Origin: Pseudomonas saxonica
Lineage (GTDB): Bacteria; Pseudomonadota; Gammaproteobacteria; Pseudomonadales; Pseudomonadaceae
Assembly: GCF_007858365.1 (NCBI RefSeq)
Contig: NZ_VFIO01000007.1
Span: 204,988 to 268,987, forward strand
Length of the DNA: 64,000 nt
Reading direction: 5' to 3'
Shown here: piece after piece, positions 59,012 to 64,000 of the stretch
Position numbering within the stretch: the first letter of the stretch is position 1
Layout: every line of letters starts with the position of its first letter
The notes under the pieces: generated by a model
Told to the model about the DNA's origin: nothing
The model's input: the letters and a program-made list of their open reading frames with translations, nothing else
Database searches by the model: none
Translations under genes and position numbers: made by a program

Positions 59012-59286
59012 GCAATATCGACTGGGATATGCTAATAACAAGTGAAATGAAAGGCGCCCAAACAAGTAAGGCTCTTGAGGCTGCATACGCAGAAAAGGAG
59101 GCTCTGTGGCAAGAATCGGAAATGCTGGTTATTGCGGAACAACTACTAGCAATCGAAGATGATGATCCTATAGCCCTTACCGGCACCGAGCGTCAATGGC
59201 GCGACTACCGCATTCAAGTACGCGCCTGGAAAGAGGGCGCCGAAGGATTCCCGGAAGCAGAGAAACGGCCAGTACGGCCCAGCTAA
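59008..59286 (+). CDS. Phage tail assembly chaperone-like protein
   Basis: The 92-residue protein starts at TTG inside the previous stop. The C-terminal pattern LTGTERQWRDYRIQVRAWKEGAEGFP resembles the Phage_tail_APC family (RQWRxYRQxLRD...FP-xxP), common after fibres. It may assist fibre folding. Confidence 0.7.
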   Translation: MSNIDWDMLITSEMKGAQTSKALEAAYAEKEALWQESEMLVIAEQLLAIEDDDPIALTGTERQWRDYRIQVRAWKEGAEGFPEAEKRPVRPS

Positions 59287-59305
59287 AAACAGCATCACCC
59301 AGAAC

Positions 59306-59329
59306 CCCGCCGAGTGCGGGTATTTATTT
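59306..59329 (+). terminator. Hairpin plus T-rich tail before the endolysin gene
   Basis: CCCGC and GCGGG arms (59306-59310, 59316-59320) then TATTTATTTGCCTGGAGAAAGC and the ATG at 59344. Confidence 0.65.
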
Positions 59330-59343
59330 GCCTGGAGAAAGCT

Positions 59344-59877
59344 ATGCCCATCACCGTGCAGCAATTGCTGCTGATCCTCCCGAACGCCGGCCAAGTAGCC
59401 GGCGTTTTTGTACCTGTCTTAAACACCGCCATGAACCGATTCCAGATCGTCGGCACCAAGCGCGTTGCGGCCTTCATCGCGCAGATTGGTCACGAATCTG
59501 GCCAGCTCAAATACGTAAAAGAAATCTGGGGGCCAACCGCTGCTCAGACCCGCTACGAAGGCCGTGCCGATTTGGGCAACACCCAACCGGGTGACGGCTC
59601 CAAATATCGCGGCCGTGGCCTGATCCAGATCACCGGCCGGGCCAACTACATGATGTGCGGCGAAGCGTTGGCCCTAGACCTGATCAACCAACCCGAGCTG
59701 CTGGAAAAGCCTCAGCACGCGTGCATGTCAGCGGCATGGTTTTGGGCGAGCAGGGGGCTCAACACCTTGGCCGATGCGGGCCAGTTCGAGGCCATCACCC
59801 GCCGCATCAACGGCGGTCAGAACGGCGCAGCAGACCGTCAGGCGCTGTATGCCCGCGCCCTCAAGGTGTTGGCGTGA
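59344..59877 (+). CDS. Endolysin, glycoside hydrolase family 19
   Basis: The 177-residue protein has the GH19 catalytic pattern: AAFIAQIGHESGQLKYVKEI with the catalytic Glu, RYEGRADLGNTQPGDGSKYR, and GRGLIQITGRANYMMCGEAL. It cleaves the glycan of peptidoglycan at lysis. No signal peptide is visible, so it depends on the holins encoded at 31.5-32.2 kb. Rz starts inside its stop (GTGA). Confidence 0.92.
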   Translation: MPITVQQLLLILPNAGQVAGVFVPVLNTAMNRFQIVGTKRVAAFIAQIGHESGQLKYVKEIWGPTAAQTRYEGRADLGNTQPGDGSKYRGRGLIQITGRANYMMCGEALALDLINQPELLEKPQHACMSAAWFWASRGLNTLADAGQFEAITRRINGGQNGAADRQALYARALKVLA

Positions 59878-60401
59878 AGCTCGATGCGGTGAAGTGGGGC
59901 GGGGCATTGCTGTTGATGTTCGGCCTTATGGCTGTCAGTGCCTGGGCCGCATGGACTTGGCAGGCCAACGCCTATGGTCAACAACTGGCCAAACAGGAAA
60001 CAGCCCATCAAACGATCCTGACCGATCTGGCCAATGCTAATTCAGCGCTGATCCTTGCTGAGCAGAACAAACGCTTTGCACTGGAGCAATGGCTGGCAGC
60101 CAGCGACAAAGTCCATTACCGAGTGCTCACCGATGCAAAAATCAATCAAGCCCGTCTGCGTGATCGCCTTGCTACTGCTGACTTGCGGCTGTCAGTCCTA
60201 CTCGACGCCACCGGCACAAATGGTAGTGACGGAATGCAAGCCACCACCGGCCCCGGCCGCGTGGTTCATGGAACCTATCGAGCCCAACTTGACCGAGCGC
60301 ATGCTCAACGAATTATCGGAATCACCAGCGACGGCGATCAAGGACTGATCGCGTTACAGGCCTGTCAGATGTACGCAAAAGCAATATCTGGCACAAATTA
60401 A
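59874..60401 (+). CDS. Rz: i-spanin Rz
   Basis: The 175-residue protein begins at GTG and has one N-terminal membrane anchor (GGALLLMFGLMAVSAWAAWTW) and a periplasmic coiled coil (AKQETAHQTILTDLANANSA) with GTYRAQLDRAHAQRIIGITSDGDQGL, typical of Rz. With the nested Rz1 it bridges the envelope and disrupts the outer membrane at lysis. Confidence 0.9.
   Translation: MKLDAVKWGGALLLMFGLMAVSAWAAWTWQANAYGQQLAKQETAHQTILTDLANANSALILAEQNKRFALEQWLAASDKVHYRVLTDAKINQARLRDRLATADLRLSVLLDATGTNGSDGMQATTGPGRVVHGTYRAQLDRAHAQRIIGITSDGDQGLIALQACQMYAKAISGTN
60133..60348 (+). CDS. Rz1: o-spanin lipoprotein Rz1, nested in Rz
   Basis: The 71-residue protein MQKSIKPVCVIALLLLTCGC has a signal peptide with lipobox TCGC, then a short proline-rich stretch (KPPPAPAAWFMEPIEP). 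It is encoded entirely inside Rz in another frame, the classic embedded Rz1 arrangement. It is anchored in the outer membrane and binds Rz. Confidence 0.88.
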   Translation: MQKSIKPVCVIALLLLTCGCQSYSTPPAQMVVTECKPPPAPAAWFMEPIEPNLTERMLNELSESPATAIKD

Positions 60402-60633
60402 ACGGAAAGGATCGGCCGTTAATGCTTCACCATTCAGCCCTGTCGTCGCACTCTTAGCAATATTTTGCAACTCAAGAGCTGAATCCCCTGCGTGGTAAAT
60501 CAACCCGACAGGCGAATCTGACAAACGAAAAAAAACATCTAAAGTCAGTCGGAGAAAAGGCTACCTTGGGGAATGGAATTCCCACTGCCTTTACAAGCGC
60601 CATGAATACATGCTCAAAAAAGGACGCCCTCTA

Positions 60634-60951
60634 ATGTCGCTACCTCCCACGCCCTACTTTGAGCGACGCTTACTCGATTTGCGAGCGCTCTCCCCAGCCA
60701 CTGCTGAACTAGCCAAACGCATAGCTTCAGACCTGAAGCCAGAGGTGTTGAGCACTTCCTCTGATACCCTGGAGGCTCAGCTTATGGATCACTTACAGGA
60801 GGTCGCTCAGCAACAAGCGCGCTGTGTTACTCGGCTCTGGGACTGGTTAAACGCTGTGGTCAGCGCTGGAGCACTACAGCCGCAAGAGGCGGCAGCATAC
60901 GCATGTGAGGCGGCCACCTTGGGAGGGCCGTTTGGCATAGCGCCAGAATGA
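60634..60951 (+). CDS. Small helical prophage protein
   Basis: The 105-residue protein from MSLPPTPYFERRLLDLRALS (or 113 from an ATG at 60610; AAAAGGA lies before 60634) is mostly helical and contains EVAQQQARCVTRLWDWLNAV. It follows a 230-bp gap after Rz, so it is outside the lysis cassette. Function is unknown. Confidence 0.55.
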   Translation: MSLPPTPYFERRLLDLRALSPATAELAKRIASDLKPEVLSTSSDTLEAQLMDHLQEVAQQQARCVTRLWDWLNAVVSAGALQPQEAAAYACEAATLGGPFGIAPE

Positions 60952-61109
60952 TCGATGATGTTAAACGCGAAGACGCTTCGTAGTACTTGAGGCCTATGGG
61001 CACCGACCGCGCGAAGGCATTCGCGACCAGCGATGAGTGTTCAAGGTTTTCCCCAAGGTAAATCTGAATAGAATGATGCATGTGATGTCGCACGAAGCCG
61101 ACAGGGTGC

Positions 61110-61799
61110 CTATTCCAGTGGAGTCATTAAGCCCGGCCCTTGATTTTTAATATTTCCCACGGCCTTACTCACTGGGTACCACTCAAAATCTTCTGTCGGT
61201 TGGCAGCACTCCAGCGACAACTCTTCAGCTCTTTCACGCTCAAGCGACTGATCAAGCCATTCCCGCGCATGCTCAGGTGCAAGAACCACGGGCCGTCGAT
61301 CATGAATATCAACCATCCCCTGATCACTGGCAGCAGTTATAATCACGAAGCCATCGCCTTCATGCGGCTCTAAGCCTGGGTGCACCTCGGCCAATGCCGC
61401 AAAGAACATGGGCGCTTGGCTTTTTAGTCGAATGAAGAATGGCTGTTTCTTTTTTGGGTCATCAGGATCCTTGACCCACTCATACCAACCGTCAGCCATG
61501 ACTAAGGCGCGGCTATCTGGCCATAGTTGCTTGAAGAACTTGCCGGTCGTGACGGTCTCCACTCGTGCATTGATAGGATCTGGTCTTTTGCCTTTGGCCC
61601 AGAAGGGCGCCCAGCCCCAACGCACAGGATCAACCCGTAAGTCGTCCTGCTGATTATGGAGGATGTTGACTCGAGTACTGGGCGCGACGTTGTAGCGGGC
61701 GATGGGTTGATTGTCATAACCGCTGACGACCAATCTGTCGGTGCCCAGCACCTTCAAATAATCCGCAACGCCCTGGTACTGTACAAATCTCCCGCACAT
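61110..61799 (-). CDS. SRAP-family protein (YedK/HMCES), abasic-site shield
   Basis: The 229-residue protein has the mature N-terminus MCGRFVQYQGVADYLKVLGT, with catalytic Cys2 exposed after Met removal, plus RYNVAPSTRV, INARVETVTTGKFFKQLW, CLVMADGWYEW-type ALVMADGWYEWVKD and a late conserved His (VVLAPEHAREWLDQSL). SRAP proteins form a covalent bond with abasic sites in single-stranded DNA and protect them. The longer upstream frame is not used, because Cys2 must be N-terminal. It is divergent from the umuD-like gene across a LexA box. Confidence 0.92.
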   Translation of the reverse strand: MCGRFVQYQGVADYLKVLGTDRLVVSGYDNQPIARYNVAPSTRVNILHNQQDDLRVDPVRWGWAPFWAKGKRPDPINARVETVTTGKFFKQLWPDSRALVMADGWYEWVKDPDDPKKKQPFFIRLKSQAPMFFAALAEVHPGLEPHEGDGFVIITAASDQGMVDIHDRRPVVLAPEHAREWLDQSLERERAEELSLECCQPTEDFEWYPVSKAVGNIKNQGPGLMTPLE

Positions 61800-61881
61800 C
61801 CTGATGACCTCCTCACGATAGAGCACTGCTCGAAGCTTAGCCCGCATCAGCATCCCTTCGTCGAAATCTCTTAGAGAAGAA

Positions 61882-61924
61882 TTGACCGGAAATCTCCTAC
61901 GCAGTTAACTGTACGTTCATACAG
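61882..61924 (+). promoter_or_regulatory. LexA-controlled promoter of the umuD-like gene
   Basis: CTGTACGTTCATACAG (61909-61924) is a 16-bp LexA box of the form CTGT-N8-ACAG. It overlaps the end of a TTGACC (61882-61887)/TTAACT (61905-61910) promoter with 17-bp spacing, so LexA would block it directly. Confidence 0.8.
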
Positions 61925-61944
61925 CTAAACAAAAGGCGTGCGTC

Positions 61945-62373
61945 ATGAGCTTCACTTCTCTAGGTCCAATAGCCGAAGGCGGCGTGCGCTTGCCCCTGTG
62001 TTCTTTCAAAGTGCCGGCAGGCTTCCCGTCCCCGGCGGCGGATCACATTGAGAAGCAAATTTCTCTCGACGAGCTTCTGAGTATTCGTGCGCCGAGCGTG
62101 TACCTGGTCAAGATTGATGGCGACAGCATGCAGGGTGCCGGCATATTTGCAGGCGATCTGGCCGTGGTGGATCGTGCTATTGAACCAGTTCATGGTCATG
62201 TCGTCGTAGGAATATTGAATAACGACCCACTGTGCAAGCGGCTGGTTATCCGGGATAAATCCATAATCCTGAGGTCAGAGAACTCCAAGTTTCCCGACAG
62301 GCACATTTTGGAAGGGGATGAGTTCTCAGTCTGGGGTGTGATCACATATACAGTGCGAAGCCATATTCGATAA
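61945..62373 (+). CDS. umuD: UmuD-like S24 peptidase, without umuC
   Basis: The 142-residue protein has the UmuD layout: a short N-terminal arm with a potential cleavage region (CSFKVPAGFPSPAADHIEKQ), catalytic Ser in YLVKIDGDSMQGAGIFAGDL, and Lys in LCKRLVIRDKS. RecA-bound DNA triggers its self-cleavage, giving the form that activates polymerase V. No umuC follows, so it must act with host UmuC or serve another regulatory purpose. A LexA box controls it. Confidence 0.88.
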   Translation: MSFTSLGPIAEGGVRLPLCSFKVPAGFPSPAADHIEKQISLDELLSIRAPSVYLVKIDGDSMQGAGIFAGDLAVVDRAIEPVHGHVVVGILNNDPLCKRLVIRDKSIILRSENSKFPDRHILEGDEFSVWGVITYTVRSHIR

Positions 62374-62886
62374 GGTTTGGTTCTGGTTCGGCAGAACGCC
62401 GGAGGAAGGAGTAAATAGGCTGCGTGACTTTTGCGTGACTCTCTTACGCACCTATGTGCATCTATGGCTATTCGGTTGCAGCGAGCGCCAGAGAAAGTAG
62501 CCATGTTTAAAGGGTTTGCCATGCTCCAGCGGGCATGGGGTGCTAGGGGGCGAGTGTTCGAATCACTCCGTCCCGACCATATTCTGTAAGGGAATCAAGG
62601 GTTTAGGCTATTGCTTTCCTTTCTTGTTTCTGTTTGAGGCAAAGTGCGCGCCAGATAGCCTTGTCCGTCTGGGATCAATAGAGGACTTTGTATGGTTAAT
62701 CTCGAGTTTACCCAGAGGCAAGAGGCATTGTGCAAGGCAGATTGCGCGATGTATCAGCAAAAATGAGATAAGCGTTTCGCTCCTCCATGACCCGATGTAC
62801 CACACAGTTATTGATTTGCATATGCTTGTAGCATGAGCTAAATATTTATCTTAAATTCTAGATACCAACCTGAAGGTGGAATTCAG
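62374..62886. other. Non-coding right-end segment around a tRNA-Pro fragment
   Basis: Apart from the tRNA-Pro 3' half at 62534-62579, this 513-bp stretch contains no gene I can support. A 106-codon frame from 62516 runs through the tRNA fragment, and a 24-codon frame at 62692 has no ribosome site. The AT content rises toward the XRE gene. Confidence 0.45.
62534..62579 (+). repeat. 3' half of tRNA-Pro(GGG), candidate old attachment-site scar
   Basis: Reading from the anticodon loop: ATGGGGT (62535-62541, anticodon GGG with G37), 3' stem GCTAG, 5-base variable loop, T-arm GAGTG-TTCGAAT-CACTC (62552-62568), acceptor strand CGTCCCG, discriminator A and CCA (62577-62579). All spacings are exactly those of a tRNA. 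The G72 (pairing with C1) and A73 are Pro identity marks. The 5' half is absent. Confidence 0.8.
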
Positions 62887-63225
62887 ATGGCACTTAAATT
62901 TGTCGATAGCCCAGCCCACGTTACGCGCGACGAACAAACAGTAAGCAAAATGGCAATGAAAATGGATCTTTCTATTTTCATTACAGAGCACATTAAAAAT
63001 CTAAACCTCAAACAGCGAGAGGCCGCGGAAAAGTTAAACGTCAACCAGTCTCGTATTTCCGAGCTTGCCACAGGTAAAATTGAGAAATTCTCGATAGATG
63101 CGATGATAGACATGCTCTACAAATTAGGGTTCAGCATCTGCATAAAGCTACCGTCCGATACCAAGACCGCAGCACCTCAGATCGCTATTTCTCAGCGCCG
63201 AAAGGGCAGAGCTATTTCGAATTAA
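62887..63225 (+). CDS. XRE-family helix-turn-helix regulator (HigA-type, orphan)
   Basis: The 112-residue protein contains the HTH region LKQREAAEKLNVNQSRISEL followed by ATGKIEKFSIDAMIDMLYKL, typical of HigA-like antitoxins and phage-linked XRE proteins. A GAAGGTGG site precedes the ATG. No toxin gene lies directly upstream, where HigB-type toxins sit. Sequence composition is AT-richer than the late genes, suggesting separate origin. Confidence 0.8.
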   Translation: MALKFVDSPAHVTRDEQTVSKMAMKMDLSIFITEHIKNLNLKQREAAEKLNVNQSRISELATGKIEKFSIDAMIDMLYKLGFSICIKLPSDTKTAAPQIAISQRRKGRAISN

Positions 63226-63267
63226 TAATAATTAGAATTTGGTTATAAACATATCAAAAATAACCTA

Positions 63268-63330
63268 TCAAAAACTGATGCGTCCCATTGCCTTAGCATT
63301 ATATAAGGCTTCATCTGCTACCTCTGGGTC
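63268..63330 (-). pseudogene. Possible scrap of a GGDEF (diguanylate cyclase) C-terminus
   Basis: The minus strand reads DPEVADEALYNAKAMGRISF then stop. ADEALYxAKxxGR is the conserved last helix of GGDEF domains, usually ending GRNRV. No GGDEF active-site sequence lies upstream, so only about 20 residues remain. A chance match is possible over such a short length. Confidence 0.4.
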
Positions 63331-63641
63331 GGAAGTAGTCTTTCGTGGGCTTCCGTTGTTGGCCGATTGGCGCCCTTCAGGCCAAGCTTGCGCCGATACA
63401 AACCAGATGATTTTCTGAAACAGATAGGATGAGTTTGGTCGGCAGGACACCGGGAGAAGAGTGAAAAACAGTTCCTAAACTTAAAATAGAAGCCGTACTC
63501 TACGTGTTTTTCAGAGGCCCTATACAGCCTAAGTTTCGGAAAGGAACATCGCTAGAAGTCCCGGCCGGCTTGAGTTTTGCTATCGGATTGCAAATCCGCC
63601 TCAGGCCTGCAGCTGTGATACCTCAGTGTTAAGCCTGACTA

Positions 63642-63657
63642 CTGTATGAAAATACAA
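63642..63657. promoter_or_regulatory. LexA-like site near attR
   Basis: CTGTATGAAAATACAA fits CTGT-N8-ACAG except for the last base and has the favoured AT-rich centre. No gene starts just downstream inside the prophage. Confidence 0.35.
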
Positions 63658-63669
63658 CGCTAAGTTATT

Positions 63670-63733
63670 GATTTATATAGGCTGATGCAGCGATTTTAGA
63701 CTGTGAGAGAATCTAAAAAAACCTATATAAATC
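63670..63733. repeat. 12-bp inverted repeat 24 bp from attR
   Basis: GATTTATATAGG (63670-63681) and its exact complement CCTATATAAATC (63722-63733) are 40 bp apart. The place, just inside the right att core, suits a binding site for integrase arms, Xis or IHF. The role is inferred. Confidence 0.55.
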
Positions 63734-63757
63734 ATACGTTTAGTGCCCGTATCTGAT

Positions 63758-63869
63758 CACCTTGACATGGTGGGGGTCGTTGGTTCGAGTCCAATCGCGC
63801 CTACCAAACAAAATCCGCTCTGCTGGGCGGTCTAGAAGGGCTCACCGAAAGGTGGGCCCTTTTTTGTTG
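63758..63869 (+). repeat. attR, 112-bp attachment repeat
   Basis: This is an exact copy of 11853-11964. It holds the displaced 3' part of the host tRNA-Val (from the anticodon stem) and the original terminator. It has no tRNA 5' half, so it is not a gene. Confidence 0.97.
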
Positions 63870-63872
63870 CCT

Positions 63873-64000
63873 GTGTCCCGTCCTGAATAAGGTTTACACC
63901 TTCTGATCTATTTTAGGAGGGCGTAATGGAGACAAGTAAAAGGCGTAGTCAGCGAGACTACACGCTGACCTTTAAATTGTCGGTCGTCGACCAAGTCGAA
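63873..64000 (+). mobile_element. IS3-family insertion sequence, left end (runs off window)
   Basis: The transposase-like frame at 63926 with its strong ribosome site starts about 50 bp from a plausible terminal sequence (TGTCCCGTCCTGAATAAGG from about 63874). The element lies only 4-5 bp beyond attR. The terminal repeat is a guess, as the other end is not in view. Confidence 0.6.
63926..64000 (+). CDS. IS3-family transposase OrfA, N-terminus only
   Basis: An AGGAGG site (63915-63920) precedes an ATG opening METSKRRSQRDYTLTFKLSV and VDQVE, then the window ends. The basic start followed by YTLTFKLSVVDQVE is typical of IS3 OrfA helix-turn-helix proteins (compare xRRxYsxEFKxxvV). OrfA and OrfB together form the transposase by frameshifting in this family. 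Confidence 0.7.
   Translation, partial: METSKRRSQRDYTLTFKLSVVDQVE

Larger units (their letters stand above)
63226..63757. other. AT-rich right-end segment up to attR
   Basis: No intact gene is supported in these 532 bp. They hold a possible GGDEF scrap, a LexA-like site and a 12-bp inverted repeat near attR, listed separately. A 60-codon minus frame here is mostly without recognisable homology. Confidence 0.45.
11853..63869. mobile_element. Complete lambda-like Pseudomonas prophage integrated in tRNA-Val(GAC)
   Basis: The element is bounded by 112-bp direct repeats and has a tyrosine integrase directly inside attL reading toward the repeat. The gene order is: integration, recombination, immunity switch, replication, nin genes, holins, terminase, head, tail in lambda order, endolysin with Rz/Rz1, and right-end accessory genes. 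Every essential siphovirus module is present with open reading frames. The unit between the repeats is 51,905 bp plus one repeat copy. Inducibility is likely, given an S24-type repressor with an Ala-Gly cleavage site. Confidence 0.95.

Noticed and set aside
62516..62836. 106-codon plus frame in the right end
   Set aside because: Its first part is the tRNA-Pro 3' half and it has no ribosome site; the product looks random.
11965..63757. CRISPR array or retron inside the prophage
   Set aside because: I found no regularly spaced repeat-spacer series and no reverse transcriptase-like protein.

Overview
The window is Pseudomonas chromosome carrying one complete, apparently intact lambda-like siphovirus prophage of about 52 kb. 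Host genes such as sstT, nhaR, a TerC-family gene and puuB, the codon usage, and a phage with lambda-order tail genes all point to a pseudomonad of the fluorescens/putida type. This is inferred from gene families, since no database search was possible.

Left host flank (1-11824): the 3' part of a molybdenum hydroxylase fused to a tri-haem cytochrome c (NicB-like), a TetR regulator, a frameshifted stub of xdhC, a DUF1993 gene, sstT, an MFS exporter, nhaR, a small lipoprotein followed by a TerC-family gene, a tiny membrane protein, a C39-like lipoprotein that has lost its catalytic cysteine, and puuB. A tRNA-Val(GAC) gene at 11825-11901 is the integration target.

Prophage (11853-63869): it is bounded by an exact 112-bp direct repeat running from the anticodon arm of tRNA-Val through its terminator. 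Leftward early operon: int, xis, small zinc-binding proteins, a C5 cytosine methyltransferase that shares its DNA with a second long frame, lambda-Exo/YqaJ and RecT recombinases, several tiny proteins and a phage csrA. Immunity region: an S24 (CI-like) repressor and a Cro-like gene, with 17-bp operators of the pattern CAATACC-N3-GGTATTG at both the cI/cro boundary and 3.5 kb away upstream of csrA. This is an OR/OL arrangement. Between the two lie cargo genes (hemerythrin, zinc-ribbon and membrane proteins) and a candidate small RNA. Rightward early operon: cro, CII-family gene, Rha/KilAC antirepressor, DUF1376 replication protein, DnaC-like loader, DksA-like protein, ninB, ninG and a Q-position gene.

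Late operon: two holin-like genes, terminase, DUF4055 portal, head morphogenesis, scaffold, capsid, connector and tail genes, including a G/GT tail chaperone with a canonical GGGAAAC slippery site, tape measure, M, L, K, I and J homologues, fibre genes, and a GH19 endolysin with nested Rz/Rz1. Between K and I is a cargo island with a Panacea-type antitoxin plus putative toxin and two lipoproteins. The right end carries SRAP and an orphan umuD-like gene with a LexA box. It also holds a perfect 3' half of tRNA-Pro(GGG) that the tRNA-Val integration does not explain, an orphan XRE regulator and a possible GGDEF scrap. Beyond attR an IS3-family element begins and runs off the window.
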